From contig NZ_MPVN01000001.1 in assembly GCF_001955535.1 (NCBI RefSeq), positions 248,001 through 312,000 of the forward strand: a stretch of 64,000 bases of DNA, written 5' to 3'. A program made the translations under genes and the position numbers. Position 1 is the stretch's first letter. Each line of letters begins with the position of its first letter. Source of the stretch: Paenibacillus sp. FSL H7-0326. Its GTDB lineage: Bacteria > Bacillota > Bacilli > Paenibacillales > Paenibacillaceae. The notes beneath the pieces were generated by a model, which saw only the letters and a program-made list of their open reading frames with translations, did not search any database and was not told the DNA's origin. This document shows, in pieces, positions 54,501 through 63,169 of the stretch.

Positions 54501-55729
54501 TACAGCTGTGGGTTAGCATCGATATCAAATCTCAGCTTTTTCCCATCCGCCGATCCGTATATGTTAAATGTCAAATTCTCCACAGGTCCAGCAGCCAGAT
54601 TGTAAACAAGGCCTGTCGTTCCCCCGCCCCATTTCAATGTGGATTCAAAGGGCATAATATTAATGATTGGACCATATAAGTTCTGAGCTTTTAGATTAAG
54701 CTTCAAGTCGCGCCTTAACTCCTCATGCCGATAGCTTTGGTGCTTTCGTATTTCCCTCATACGAGAAGCTGTCTGCTGAATCAATGCTGTGAAAGAATGA
54801 CCTTCCTGCAATTGCAAGTGAAGCGGAACCACATTCATTACTGTACTGGGAACAGACAGAGCTCCAGAACCCGTTCGGTTCATCATGGGCAGTCCAAACA
54901 CGATGTCCTGTGAACCCGTCAGACGGTGCATATAGGCGGCGATGGCAGCAACGATAACTTCACTCCATACCGATCCACTGTTTTTGGAGGCTCGCTGAAG
55001 ACTGTCGCAGCAGGATTCTGTCAGATACAAGCTTTCACGAAAAAAAGAATCCGCTTGCCCCGATGCCGCTGCTTCCTGAGCTAGACTAGGAATTTCAATC
55101 CCATCCTTGTACTTTGACAGCCAAAAATTTCGGTCAGCGGCTTTTTCCTCAGAAGTCCTGTAGGCATTCTCCATTTGAAGAATGGAAGATATTGAACCGA
55201 ATTTGCTCGGCATCGGCTGTTCGTTCTGAGCCAGTGCAGCGTAGATCTGGGCTGCTCTTCTTAGAAGCAGCGTTACGCCAAATCCATCAATTGCGATGTG
55301 ATGCACACGTTGATACCAATAATAGCGGTCTTTACCCAGCTTAAACAGTGCTTCGGCAAAGATAAGATCGCTTCTCAGGTCTACAGGCGTCCTCAGGTCC
55401 ATCTGCATCCAATTCAGTGCCGACTGCTCAGGATTGGAAAGATGACTGACATCAATGATCTCTAGATCCCATTTCATATCCGTACGGATAAACTGATAAG
55501 GTCCTTCTTCTCCTTCTTCAAAGGTCACGGTTAACGTACCCGATTCCTCTACCATCTGCCGAACTGCCATCTCAAACCTGACCTCATCAAGAGGTCCCTG
55601 AATTTCAATGTATTCCGCCGTATTATAAATCGGATTATCCGGATCAAGCTGCTGAGCATACCATATCCCCGCTTGCGCTTCCGTCATCGGAATCCTGTTA
55701 CTTGAATTCGTTCCAACCGTCAACTCCAT
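48521..55729 (-). CDS. dhbF: Bacillibactin synthetase DhbF (C-A-T-C-A-T-TE)
   Basis: A 2402-residue NRPS. Domains: C1 (about 11-445, HHIAIDG at 143-149), A1 (470-970, A3 core at 627-637), T1 (Ser1014), C2 (1069-1505, HHIACDG at 1196-1202), A2 (1535-2045), T2 (Ser2092) and TE (2140-2395, Ser2222, Asp2249, His2374). The A1 pocket residues read D-I-L-Q-L-G-L-I-W, the glycine code of B. subtilis DhbF. A2 reads D-F-W-N-I-G-M-V-H, the threonine code. With DHB from DhbE/DhbB the product should be cyclic (DHB-Gly-Thr)3, bacillibactin. All catalytic residues looked for are present. Length is close to the Bacillus enzyme. Confidence 0.95.
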   Translation of the reverse strand: MELTVGTNSSNRIPMTEAQAGIWYAQQLDPDNPIYNTAEYIEIQGPLDEVRFEMAVRQMVEESGTLTVTFEEGEEGPYQFIRTDMKWDLEIIDVSHLSNPEQSALNWMQMDLRTPVDLRSDLIFAEALFKLGKDRYYWYQRVHHIAIDGFGVTLLLRRAAQIYAALAQNEQPMPSKFGSISSILQMENAYRTSEEKAADRNFWLSKYKDGIEIPSLAQEAAASGQADSFFRESLYLTESCCDSLQRASKNSGSVWSEVIVAAIAAYMHRLTGSQDIVFGLPMMNRTGSGALSVPSTVMNVVPLHLQLQEGHSFTALIQQTASRMREIRKHQSYRHEELRRDLKLNLKAQNLYGPIINIMPFESTLKWGGGTTGLVYNLAAGPVENLTFNIYGSADGKKLRFDIDANPQLYSKEEINQHLLRLSAYIESLASHRQDDYFLHTEVLLPEEKELVVYQWNRTKDSVKDVKHVIAWFEEQADKTPDHTAITYNNELVTYRELSIRVNRLARLLIKKGAGPEEKVAILLNRSVDMVVSMLAVLKSGAAYLPLDPEFPDERLEYMLLDSKPLLLITEHEMKERAFIPEQLSLLVVDDSLFAAELSASSGNPFTAHEKVVAESLSSEHPAYVIYTSGSTGKPKGVVVTRGGVSNFLIAMQELLKVNSSDRLLAVTTVSFDIAVLELFLPLLHGAEVIIAPKRTVQDPEAFSRLASVSGMTMMQATPTLWQSLVLSCPDQITGIKVLVGGEALTKELFERFNELNCEVVNLYGPTETTIWSSAALLHERRGQAPVIGSPIRNTQMYILDSRLEPVPPGIAGDLYIAGDGLARGYLNRPGLTAERFIANPYGEPGSRMYQTGDLARWQSDGTIAYIGRSDHQLKIRGYRIELGEIESVLMSHNAVLKSAVVVRGDASGEQRLVAYVVADAGGQLNSSDLRAYASEQLPEYMVPSAVVFMEELPLTPNAKLDRKALPAPDFSAEAGSRLPRTPQEGMLAELFAEILKLPRVGIDDSFFDLGGHSLLAGRLLLRIRDVFDKDISIVHLFEAPTVAKLAKKLTTAERSRPSIQLAERPEVIPLSFAQKRIWFQHLLEGPMPTYNIPAVIEMTGELDIAALEQAFYDVTNRHEALHTLYPEHHGSARQLVLSEGERRPRFEISQIDEMELCTRIDEAVKYSFQIEAEVPVRAELFVLNSNQYVLVLLLHHIACDGWSLNPLLNDLSEAYQSRTTGQAPAFAPLPLQYADYAAWQEEWFNGRKQEDGNPLTEQLDYWKEQLAGLPEELELIRNRPRVSDHSNAAGIVRLEVGAELHDQLSKLAKDTKSSLFMVLHSGLAALLTRLGAGYDIPIGSPIAGRNDDQLTNMIGMFINNLVLRSDTSGNPTFRELVDRVRRSDLMAFENQDIPFEQLVEHLNPNRVSGRHPLFQLMFAFQNTPDPVLDIPNLSTKVEIMNTGSAKFDLTLELREHRTNEGASNGIHGWFEYNKALYDEETVECLASWYIKLLESAAADPDLPIERLSMLDVSERQLMLELGTPAAPEISKMTIKEWFEQQTARSGNNTAITYEGKSLTYEELNTQANQLAHLLIHQGVGPEKIVALALPRSLSMIIGILAVIKSGGAYLPLDPEYPQDRLSYMIEDAAPVSIITHSDVMSHIPGLDGIPQIVMDDESIKDLLGTLSIHNPGEDDMPVPLRQANTAYIIYTSGSTGKPKGVMIPHQNVVRLFKATDESYSFNESDVWTLFHSYAFDFSVWEIWGALLYGGRLVIVPHSVTRTPAEFHQLLIEEQVTVLNQTPSAFYSLMQADQEQGGTAADLNLRYVIFGGEALELGRLKSWYSRYPEQAPLLVNMYGITETTVHVTFNPLSQEAAETRAQSSLIGEPISDLKLYVLDDYLQPVPWGITGEMYVAGSGLARGYLGRPGLTAERFIADPYGKPGEVMYRTGDLARWTMDGNLDYIGRADHQVKIRGFRIELGEIETVIAEHSSALQTAVVVREDQIGDKRLVAYIVASNEEMPDTMELRRSLGAVLPEYMIPSAFVILDRLPLTANGKLDKKALPAPDYGHLVGTRGPRNPQEELLCELFAEVLGLSRVGIDDGFFDLGGHSLLAVKLMSRIHDALGIQLGIGNLFEAPTVAKLSDRMEAGDSLSALNVLLPLRKSGGESALFCVHPAGGLSWCYAGLMKTLPSSVPIYGLQARGIGRKELLPGSIEEMAADYIEHIREVQPSGPYRLLGWSLGGNVAHAIAVQLEAQGEKVDILIMLDAYPGHFLPLGTGPSEEEALIALLALGGYDPDDVTNDKLTPELAFKILQRDGSALASLSEETLVNLKDTYVNSVRILGSYVPVRYNGDLLFFKSTIIPDWFNPIAPETWEPYIGGAMEQYDLNCRHKDMCQAGPLEEIGRIIAERLAHRNRVYV

Positions 55730-55735
55730 CCCCTC

Positions 55736-56689
55736 CTATTTCAGCATGTAGTCCAGATTGGGAAGAGATTTGTTAACTTCTGCAAGCTCGCCTGCTCTTG
55801 CCAGCTCAGTAAGCATCTCCGACCATTCCGCAATCGTTGGCTTGTCCAATAGATCAACAAAAGTAATCTCCATTCCAGAGGATCTCCATTCCTCAACCAA
55901 TGTCATTATTCGGATGGAGTCCAGCCCGAGCAGGGTCAGATCTTCATGGTCACTTAGTTCGGATTTATCAATCCCCATAAGATTCGCGATTTGATTACGC
56001 AGTTGTTCCGATGACCATTGGTTATCCGATACAGTGCTCTTCTGAGCTTGTATGCCCTGCAATTCATCCACTAGCTGCTCGGTTGACACCACCATTGCAC
56101 AACGCTCGGAAGCATACTTGAGCCCCAGCTTGTGATAATCCTCAGAGAAATCAGCCACTGCATCTGCCACATAGAATGGCTTGATCTCCTGCATGTAGGC
56201 TTCCGCAGCAGTCAAGAGACAGCCGATATGAGCGTAAATGCCAGTAATCATCATTTGATCCCTGCCCATTTGTCGAAACTGCTCCAGCAAATTTGTTTTC
56301 TGAAACGCGCTATAGCGCCACTTGGTGAGCACGGTATCCTGATCTGACGGCTCCAGTTCAGCAATAATCCGCTTCTGCTCTGAACCGTCGTCAATGCCCG
56401 AACCCCAGAAATCCTGAAGCAGTCCACGCTGTTCCAGTGTCTGACCACCTGGCTGTGCCGAATATATAACAGGGATTCCGAGCTGATGAGCTGCTTCTCT
56501 GAGTCTTGTAATATTTGCGACAAGTTCCGTAACAGGAGACTCCTGTGGCGTAAATGCGTCTACAAAATATTGCTGCATATCATGAATTAAGAGCACAGCT
56601 TTAGCGGGATCGACCTGCCAGTTTACCTTATTTTCAGGAAGGTCTGCATTTGCCGGCATAGAATAGCTTTGGATTTTCGGAATTGCCAT
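55736..56689 (-). CDS. dhbB: Isochorismatase with aryl carrier domain
   Basis: The 317-residue bifunctional protein has an isochorismatase domain (1-205; Asp37 in LLIHDMQQYF, Lys123) and an aryl carrier domain (about 225-305) with the phosphopantetheine Ser258 in LGLDSIRIM. It hydrolyses isochorismate to 2,3-dihydro-2,3-dihydroxybenzoate and carries DHB to DhbF. It ends 6 bp before dhbF. Confidence 0.95.
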   Translation of the reverse strand: MAIPKIQSYSMPANADLPENKVNWQVDPAKAVLLIHDMQQYFVDAFTPQESPVTELVANITRLREAAHQLGIPVIYSAQPGGQTLEQRGLLQDFWGSGIDDGSEQKRIIAELEPSDQDTVLTKWRYSAFQKTNLLEQFRQMGRDQMMITGIYAHIGCLLTAAEAYMQEIKPFYVADAVADFSEDYHKLGLKYASERCAMVVSTEQLVDELQGIQAQKSTVSDNQWSSEQLRNQIANLMGIDKSELSDHEDLTLLGLDSIRIMTLVEEWRSSGMEITFVDLLDKPTIAEWSEMLTELARAGELAEVNKSLPNLDYMLK

Positions 56690-56755
56690 GATGATTCATC
56701 CTTTCTAAGTGCGTGTTGTTATTTTTTTGACTATATAGCTTCGAGTTCACCTTAT

Positions 56756-58372
56756 TCATGTATGAGATGGATTCAGTTCTGCTGCAATTTTTTCTCTCAA
56801 TGCCTTCTTACTGACTTTGCCCACGGCAGTCATCGGGAAAGACTCGACACACTCCACGCGGTCCGGTATTTTGTAATCTGCGACTCCACGATCACGCAAA
56901 AACCTGCGTATGTCCTGCAAGGTCAGCTTGGTATCCTTCGGTATAATGTAGGCACAGGTTCGCTCTCCCAAGAAAGCATCCGGCATGGAAACAACGGCCG
57001 CATCATATACCCCTTCATGGGCCAGCAGGTGGTTCTCCAGCTCTTCTGCGGCTACTTTTTCACCGCCTCGATTGATCTGATCCTTGGCCCTTCCTTCGAC
57101 AACGAGATAGCCTTCCTTCGTCAGACGAACCAAATCGCCTGTCCGGTAGAAACCATCCTTCGTGAAGGCCTTCTTGTTATGCTCATCCGCCTTGTAGTAA
57201 CCCTGTATCGTATAAGGTCCGCGGGTCAGCAAATGCCCGATTTCTCCCGGTGCGACCGGTACATCGTCTTCGTCTACGATCCGAATTTCGTCATCAGGAG
57301 AGATCGGTTTGCCTTGTGTATACAAAATAAGCTCTTCCGGATCATCAAGTCTCGTGTAATTGACAAGGCCTTCCGCCATCCCAAACACCTGCTGCAGCGT
57401 ACAGTCAAATGCCGCATTCACCTTGATGGCAGCTTCTGTCGTAAAATTTGCTCCCCCCACCTGCAATACTTCAAGGGAAGACAGATCCTCCTTACGCGTC
57501 TTGGCTGCTTCGAGCCATACAAGGGCTAACGGCGGAACGAGAGCCGTAATGGTTACCTGTTCCTGCTCAATCAGCCGAAATGCCTCATCCGGGCTCGGTC
57601 CCGGTGACATGACCACTCGACCTCCCGCATATAAGGTTCCCAGCACTCCTGGAGAGCTCAGAGGAAAGTTATGAGCAGCAGGAAGTGTAGCCATGTATAC
57701 GCTGGATTCATTCAAGCCGCATATTTCTGCGCTTCCGTGAAGGCTGTAAATATATTCATCATGCGTCCGTGGAATCAGCTTCGGCAGCCCTGTGCTTCCT
57801 CCGCTCAGCTGCAGAAAAGCCACATCTCCCGAACGAACATCTGGCAGCGGCAGCGGTTCCTGATCGAGCTCTTCAAAGGATAAAAATGAGCCAGGGTCAC
57901 CGACCACGATGACATGCTGCAATGAAGGCAGCTCGGTAACAACCTCCTCTGCAAGGCTGCAGTAGTTAAAACCGCTGTATTTATCAGGAATAATGTAAGC
58001 AACAGCCTCAGAGTACTCGGCCAAATATTTGATCTCGCTCTTTCGATGAGATGGGAGAGCAAACACAGGCAGTGCACCCATTCGAAAAAGCGCAAAGATC
58101 ACCAGTGCGAATTCAGCTATATTAGGCAGCTGGAGTACAACACGGTCTTCCTTCTTAATCCCCAGCTTCATGAGCCCCGCAGCCACTCGATCAGCCTTCT
58201 GATCCAGCTCGCGATAGCTCCATCTTTTTGAACCGCTGACAACGGCAAGATGATCTCCATATTTCGCAGCTCTCTGTTTCAGCATTTCTCCAAACGTAAT
58301 TCCCTGCCAGTAACCCGCTTGACGATATTTATCTGCTGCCTCCTGCGGCCAAGCTGTGAAGCCATCCAGCAT
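56756..58372 (-). CDS. dhbE: 2,3-dihydroxybenzoate-AMP ligase
   Basis: The 538-residue stand-alone adenylation enzyme has the A3 core [20 protein letters not shown] and the DHB-type pocket with Asn in [12 protein letters not shown] instead of the amino-acid-binding Asp. It adenylates DHB and loads the carrier domain of DhbB. Its ATG overlaps the stop codon of dhbC by one base (TAATG), with AGGAGGGAG upstream, so the two are coupled. Confidence 0.96.
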   Translation of the reverse strand: MLDGFTAWPQEAADKYRQAGYWQGITFGEMLKQRAAKYGDHLAVVSGSKRWSYRELDQKADRVAAGLMKLGIKKEDRVVLQLPNIAEFALVIFALFRMGALPVFALPSHRKSEIKYLAEYSEAVAYIIPDKYSGFNYCSLAEEVVTELPSLQHVIVVGDPGSFLSFEELDQEPLPLPDVRSGDVAFLQLSGGSTGLPKLIPRTHDEYIYSLHGSAEICGLNESSVYMATLPAAHNFPLSSPGVLGTLYAGGRVVMSPGPSPDEAFRLIEQEQVTITALVPPLALVWLEAAKTRKEDLSSLEVLQVGGANFTTEAAIKVNAAFDCTLQQVFGMAEGLVNYTRLDDPEELILYTQGKPISPDDEIRIVDEDDVPVAPGEIGHLLTRGPYTIQGYYKADEHNKKAFTKDGFYRTGDLVRLTKEGYLVVEGRAKDQINRGGEKVAAEELENHLLAHEGVYDAAVVSMPDAFLGERTCAYIIPKDTKLTLQDIRRFLRDRGVADYKIPDRVECVESFPMTAVGKVSKKALREKIAAELNPSHT

Positions 58373-59634
58373 TAAACTCCCTCCTTGTTCACCATCGTCT
58401 CGGTTTCGTTCTTAAAGCCGATTGCCTTAAGAAATGTTCCCATCTTGGCTGAAGTCTCCCGCAGCTCATCCTCAGGCCTCGAACCCTCTACAATTCCAGC
58501 ACCGGCATACAATCTGATATATCTTTTTCCAACCTCAGCGCAGCGGATCGTGACCGCCCATTCCCCGTCTCCATCTGCATTACACCAGCCCACCGTTCCG
58601 GAATAATAACCCCGGTCAAATCCTTCAAGCTCCTTAATGAGCTCTCTTGCTTCATCCGTCGGTGTTCCGCATATGGCAGGAGTCGGATGGAGAGCATAAG
58701 CCAGCTCCAAGGAGGAGGTATCCGGGCTTAGAAGCTCTCCTCGAATCGTTGTAGCCAAATGCCACATGGTTTCGGTTGCAACAAGTGACGGTTTGTCTGG
58801 AACTTCAAGGTGTTTACAGTAGGGTCTGAGTGCTTCTGCAACAGCTCTTGTCACAAAAGCATGCTCATGCAGATCTTTAACCGACTCCATTAATCCGGCA
58901 GCCCGCTTCCGATCCTCTTCCGGATCATCACTGCGTGGTATAGAACCCGCAAGCGGACTGGATATCACTTCAAGTCCCTTCTTCGAGACGAGCAGCTCAG
59001 GGCTAGCGCCTAATAGCGTCGTGCCTGATTCTAGGCGCAATGCCTTGTGCTCGTCGTTAGCTGGGGACGTCCGCTTAGTCTCGATGGGTACAGCAAACGT
59101 ATACCCGCTTGTATTCTGAGCAGCGAGCTGGTGAAGCAAGATACGAGCATCTACTGGCTGATCAGAGACCAAATGAAGGGAACGTGCAAGTACGGCCTTG
59201 TTCACACGACCTTGTCGGATATGTTCAAGCAGCCGGGCAACCCCTTCCTGATACACCTCCGGCTCTGGAACCGGCGTTGCTGTATAGTCTGATATATTCA
59301 GTTCGTGCTGCGGTGTTTCAGACGTTAATGTCAGGCCTTCTGCCTGCTTAAATGAACTTGGTATATAGAGCTGGACAGGATCATTACAGTCAAATGGCAC
59401 TGCGCCGACAAGAATGCAGGGCTTCCCGGTTGATTGCTCTTGAATATGCAAAATTTCGGTCGCTTGTTCGGCCAGCTCTTTCCAATCCCTCACTTCCCCA
59501 TTCGTCAGAACCCGGAGAGCACAGCCTTCTGTTAACAAAGTGTGGTTATGTGTTGCAAAAAAGAAGCTCTCTCCCGGTGTATATTGTTCTAACAGCTGCT
59601 GTGAAGGGCTGACTTCTTTAACACCCGTTCTCAT
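58372..59634 (-). CDS. dhbC: Isochorismate synthase
   Basis: The 420-residue enzyme belongs to the chorismate-utilising family. The C-terminal half holds [39 protein letters not shown] and YSGTVGW blocks with the conserved Glu and His residues. It converts chorismate to isochorismate, the first step of DHB formation. It is 35 bp after dhbA. Confidence 0.96.
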   Translation of the reverse strand: MRTGVKEVSPSQQLLEQYTPGESFFFATHNHTLLTEGCALRVLTNGEVRDWKELAEQATEILHIQEQSTGKPCILVGAVPFDCNDPVQLYIPSSFKQAEGLTLTSETPQHELNISDYTATPVPEPEVYQEGVARLLEHIRQGRVNKAVLARSLHLVSDQPVDARILLHQLAAQNTSGYTFAVPIETKRTSPANDEHKALRLESGTTLLGASPELLVSKKGLEVISSPLAGSIPRSDDPEEDRKRAAGLMESVKDLHEHAFVTRAVAEALRPYCKHLEVPDKPSLVATETMWHLATTIRGELLSPDTSSLELAYALHPTPAICGTPTDEARELIKELEGFDRGYYSGTVGWCNADGDGEWAVTIRCAEVGKRYIRLYAGAGIVEGSRPEDELRETSAKMGTFLKAIGFKNETETMVNKEGV

Positions 59635-59669
59635 TAACCCCCGCCTCCTAAATCGTTCATATATTCACA

Positions 59670-60455
59670 CTACACACCAAGTGTAGCGCCGCCATCTACT
59701 CTGAGCTCACACATCGTGATATGCTTCGCCTTATCTGAGATTAAAAAAGCAACCGTGTCTGCAATATCCTCTGCTTCGGCAATTCTGCCGAGCGGGATGC
59801 CGACCCGGTAATTCTCCAGAGAACCGCTAATAACCGCTTCAGCCCCTAGTTCATCAGTCCACATGCCTCGCTGCATGTCTGTATCCGTTGAACCCGGTGA
59901 CACAATGTTGCACCGGATTCCATGCTGAGCCAGCTCCAGTCCGAGACATTTCGTAAAATGGGCTGCAGCTGCTTTGGATGCAGCATAGGCTGACATATTT
60001 ACACGAGGCATGGCATATGCGTTGGAGCCGACAGTGATGATTACGCCTGTTTTCCGTGGAATCATATGACGCGCTGCTGCTCTGCTCACATAGAAGACCC
60101 CGTGTGTGTTAACAGCAAATGTCTGATGCCAATCCTCATCATCCATAAAAGCTACCGGTCCTATATCAAGGACACCGGCTACATTGACGGCTACATCGAT
60201 ATGGTCCATTTCCCGGATGATTTGCTGCATTGCATGATCGACAGAGCTGCTCTCCCGCACATCCGCAGGAAATGCCGCTGCAGTATAGCCCTCCCTTTGT
60301 AATTCCTTTACGGTATCGTGAAGCTGTGATGCATTATAATCAATTAGAGCAACCTGAATTCCGTCAGCAGCAAGCACCTTTGCTACCGCTTTTCCAATTC
60401 CTTGGGCTGCTCCTGTGACGACAGCGACTTTTCCTGACAGGCTTGCTGAAGCCAT
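59670..60455 (-). CDS. dhbA: 2,3-dihydro-2,3-dihydroxybenzoate dehydrogenase
   Basis: The 261-residue SDR has TGAAQGIG (about residues 16-23), NVAGVL, and the Ser and YAASK (about 157-161) catalytic residues. It oxidises dihydro-DHB to 2,3-dihydroxybenzoate. First gene of the operon; the ATG follows GAGGTG. Two Fur-box-like sites lie directly upstream, so iron repression is expected. Confidence 0.95.
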   Translation of the reverse strand: MASASLSGKVAVVTGAAQGIGKAVAKVLAADGIQVALIDYNASQLHDTVKELQREGYTAAAFPADVRESSSVDHAMQQIIREMDHIDVAVNVAGVLDIGPVAFMDDEDWHQTFAVNTHGVFYVSRAAARHMIPRKTGVIITVGSNAYAMPRVNMSAYAASKAAAAHFTKCLGLELAQHGIRCNIVSPGSTDTDMQRGMWTDELGAEAVISGSLENYRVGIPLGRIAEAEDIADTVAFLISDKAKHITMCELRVDGGATLGV

Positions 60456-60477
60456 TTCGACAACACCTCTGTTTTAT

Positions 60478-60492
60478 TGAGAATGATTATCA
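60478..60492. promoter_or_regulatory. Fur box of the dhb operon, site 1
   Basis: TGAGAATGATTATCA matches the 7-1-7 Fur consensus TGATAATNATTATCA with one mismatch, 23 bp before the dhbA start. Confidence 0.8.
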
Positions 60493-60498
60493 ATTTGT

Positions 60499-60518
60499 TG
60501 ATAACGGTTCTCATTATA
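60499..60518. promoter_or_regulatory. Fur box site 2 and -10 box of the dhb operon
   Basis: TGATAACGGTTCTCA (60499-60513) matches the 7-1-7 Fur consensus with three mismatches. TATAAT on the minus strand (60518-60513) abuts it. The -35 box is poor, which suggests that an activator is needed. Confidence 0.6.
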
Positions 60519-60939
60519 AGGTTACGTTATGCTGCTAACCATGGATTTTATCCGGTATTTTCCATCAAAAAATCACGCGTTTCTTGTCGTATTCGACATC
60601 ACATACCTGACAATAGCACTAATTTTATGTCCGAATTACCCTTCCGGCATCTATACTTATTGGGATTAAAACGGGGATGTATAGGCATCAATTTTTCATT
60701 GGCATCATCTCAAATTCCAGCGAACGTCTATATTGGACATCCCTAACTCCAGTTCGAACCGACGCACCTAAAGACTAAAATATGGCTTTCATATACTGCG
60801 ACCCTTGACCTACCTCAGACTGAGGCTTTAGCACATGGACATCGACCGGAAATTTGATAAAAAAACTGCAATTTTCAGCTCAGTTATGCGTTGTTTCTAC
60901 TATATAAATAGCTGCCTTTTTCTGTATTAAAAAAAGAGA
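60519..60939. other. Long divergent intergenic region
   Basis: No gene is seen in this part of the 550-bp gap. A GGGATGT (near 60673) and ACATCCC (near 60737) inverted pair 64 bp apart could bind a regulator such as the AraC-type Btr of Bacillus. No Btr-like gene is in the window. Confidence 0.35.
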
Positions 60940-60968
60940 TTGCATATGATAATGAGAATTGTTATCAT
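60940..60968 (+). promoter_or_regulatory. Promoter and Fur box of the siderophore-binding protein gene
   Basis: TTGCAT (60940-60945) and TATCAT (60963-60968) are 17 bp apart. The Fur box lies at 60947-60967, with arms TGATAATG and GTTATCA, and covers the spacer and -10 box. Confidence 0.7.
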
Positions 60969-61005
60969 TCTATAGTGATTTACATATAAATTAGGGGGAA
61001 CCAAA

Positions 61006-62022
61006 ATGTCGAAATCCAAAAAGAAAATAGCCTCGCTTCTGGCGAGCTTACTGCTCGTGTCCACATTTCTTGCCGCCTGTGGCAGCAGTGAATCGGGTAC
61101 AGATAGTAACACCGCTCCAAACAATGCTTCACAGACGGAGACGGAAACACCTGCCAGCGAGGTTGAGGAATCGGCAGAAGAGCCTGCTGAGAGAACTGTA
61201 ACTGACGCCATGGGGCACGAGGTTACCATCCCAGCAAATCCACAGCGTATACTCGCGACTTATCTAGAGGACAACCTGGTTGCTCTCGGTGTAACACCAG
61301 TAGCGCAGTGGTCTGTAGCTAACGGTATTCAGGATTACCTGCAAGGCTCGCTCAAAGATGTTCCAACTATTCCACATGATCTTCCATTTGAACAAGTAGC
61401 AAGCTTTGAACCTGATCTGATTATCCTCGATTCGGCTGATATGGCGAGCGGAGATAAATATGAGCAATATTCGAAGATCGCTCCAACGTATGTTATTGGT
61501 TCAGAACAGAACAATGATTGGAGAGATGAGCTTCTCAAGATCGGGGAAGTGCTTGGCAAGGAAGAAGATGCACAGAAAGTGCTTGATGATTATGACGCCA
61601 AGGCGGCTGAAGCCAAAGCCGCGCTTAGTGAAGCGGCACCAGGAGAATCCGCTGCTGCCATCTGGCTCGTATCCGATCAGTTCTATATGGTAAGCGAAGA
61701 CCTCTCCAGCGGAACAGTAATGTACGATGATCTTGGACTAGCTGTTCCTGAGGTTGTGAAGGAAATTTCAGCAACCGGCACTGGCAACTGGCTGCCAATC
61801 TCACTAGAGAAGCTGGCCGAGCTTGACGCAGACCACCTTTTCCTGATCAACAGTGATAAAGGGGCAGGCGGCGAAGCATTAAACGATCCTCTGTGGAAGA
61901 ACATTCCTGCAGTGAAGAATGGCAATGTATATGAATTCAGTGCTGACACAAGCTGGCTCTACACCGGTACGGTGGCCAATACCCAAATCGTTGATAGCAT
62001 TGTAGAGAGCATTACAAAGTAA
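61006..62022 (+). CDS. Iron-siderophore-binding lipoprotein (FeuA-like)
   Basis: The 338-residue protein has a signal peptide with lipobox LAAC (Cys25), a Ser/Thr/Glu-rich tether, and a class III periplasmic-binding domain beginning RTVTDAMGHEVTIPANPQRI. A Fur box lies in the promoter. It is divergent from the dhb operon and probably binds ferric bacillibactin. Unlike B. subtilis feuABC, no permease genes follow; it ends with a terminator, so membrane components must be elsewhere. Confidence 0.92.
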   Translation: MSKSKKKIASLLASLLLVSTFLAACGSSESGTDSNTAPNNASQTETETPASEVEESAEEPAERTVTDAMGHEVTIPANPQRILATYLEDNLVALGVTPVAQWSVANGIQDYLQGSLKDVPTIPHDLPFEQVASFEPDLIILDSADMASGDKYEQYSKIAPTYVIGSEQNNDWRDELLKIGEVLGKEEDAQKVLDDYDAKAAEAKAALSEAAPGESAAAIWLVSDQFYMVSEDLSSGTVMYDDLGLAVPEVVKEISATGTGNWLPISLEKLAELDADHLFLINSDKGAGGEALNDPLWKNIPAVKNGNVYEFSADTSWLYTGTVANTQIVDSIVESITK

Positions 62023-62035
62023 AATTCTTATCATA

Positions 62036-62086
62036 AAAAAACCTTTGAGATCCGTGTGAACCTATCACACCGCTCAAAGGTTTTTT
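62036..62086. terminator. Terminator after the siderophore-binding protein gene
   Basis: AACCTTTGAG and CTCAAAGGTT pair around an inner GTGTGA/TCACAC stem. TTTTTT follows. Confidence 0.85.
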
Positions 62087-62106
62087 GCATTTATTATATA
62101 ATCTCC

Positions 62107-63036
62107 TTATGAGGAGTAGCTTTCAGTTGGATTTCCTCCGCTCTCTTCCTGCCGCTTCCGGCCTGCGAGCTGAGGATAGGCGATGCCAATCAGAATGACG
62201 GTAATACCGATCCATTGCAGGACGGATACCCTCTCATTAAGCACGAATATAGAAGCAAGTATGGCAACAGGAAGTTCTCCAGCACTTAGAATAGAAGCCA
62301 GTCCAATACTAATCTTTGGTGCACCAAGAGCTAGCAGAAGCACCGGTATGACAACACCGAAAACACCAAGGATCAGTCCGTATATCCATAATCCATTCTC
62401 GAAAGAAACCTGCAATACAGCTGATGGGCCATACATCGTGACATGAAGCACCAGCAGGAGCAGCAAACTCCCTGTTGAGGTGAAGAAGCTTCTTGAAATC
62501 GTAGGCATTGCTGTCTCGACCCGTCCGCTGAAAAATATGAACAGCGCCATCATAACCGCAGCCATGAGCCCAAGAAATACCCCCTGCACACTCAATTCCA
62601 TTGGATTCGCCCCAATAACACCTCCAGCCAGTACGGTGCCCAAGAGCAATAACAGAATGGATAAGACTGTTGCTTTCGAAGGTCTTTGCCGTGTTGTGAT
62701 GACTTCTATAACGACTCCTATCCAAGTAAATTGAAACAGCAGCACCACGGCGATCGACGCAGGAATACTCTGCAGTGACAAATAGTAAAACACTCCTGTC
62801 AAACAAGTGCATGCCCCCACACCGGCAAGACGAATAAATTGTCCCAGCTTCACCTTTTTCCTGGAGAACATAAGCATGAGAATCAGCATGATCAGCCAGC
62901 CTGATCCAAACTGCCCAAGGGTCACCTCCTGGAATGTAAACCCCTGCTGGTAGGCAAGCTTAACGATGCTCGACAAAATCCCAAACGAGCAAGCTGCCAA
63001 AAACACATAAAACGAGTTCTTCATAAGTTGTAACAA
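62107..63036 (-). CDS. EamA-family transporter
   Basis: The 309-residue protein has ten helices and two EamA repeats. It is a drug/metabolite transporter with unknown substrate. The TTG start is nine bases after GGAGG. Its position beside the siderophore locus might suggest siderophore export, but no Fur box precedes it, so this is weak. Confidence 0.88.
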   Translation of the reverse strand: MLQLMKNSFYVFLAACSFGILSSIVKLAYQQGFTFQEVTLGQFGSGWLIMLILMLMFSRKKVKLGQFIRLAGVGACTCLTGVFYYLSLQSIPASIAVVLLFQFTWIGVVIEVITTRQRPSKATVLSILLLLLGTVLAGGVIGANPMELSVQGVFLGLMAAVMMALFIFFSGRVETAMPTISRSFFTSTGSLLLLLVLHVTMYGPSAVLQVSFENGLWIYGLILGVFGVVIPVLLLALGAPKISIGLASILSAGELPVAILASIFVLNERVSVLQWIGITVILIGIAYPQLAGRKRQEESGGNPTESYSS

Positions 63037-63052
63037 AGCTGTTAACCTCCAT

Positions 63053-63107
63053 AAAAAGACCCCGCTCCTATTGTTTTAGAATCCAGAAAACAATAAAAGT
63101 GGGGTCC
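63053..63107 (-). terminator. Terminator of the large secreted protein gene
   Basis: GGACCCC and GGGGTC-like arms enclose a 9-bp TATTGTTTT/AAAACAATA stem. TTTTT follows on the minus strand, right before the ribosome binding site of the EamA gene. Confidence 0.75.
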
Positions 63108-63169
63108 AATTCACGTTCTATTTAAATTACAGAATAAATATTAATCTAATTTGTATGGATTGTAAACCT

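Noticed and set aside
56669..57529. 286-codon frame opposite dhbE
   Set aside because: It lies over the conserved dhbE gene and is rich in Cys, His and Phe with no family resemblance.
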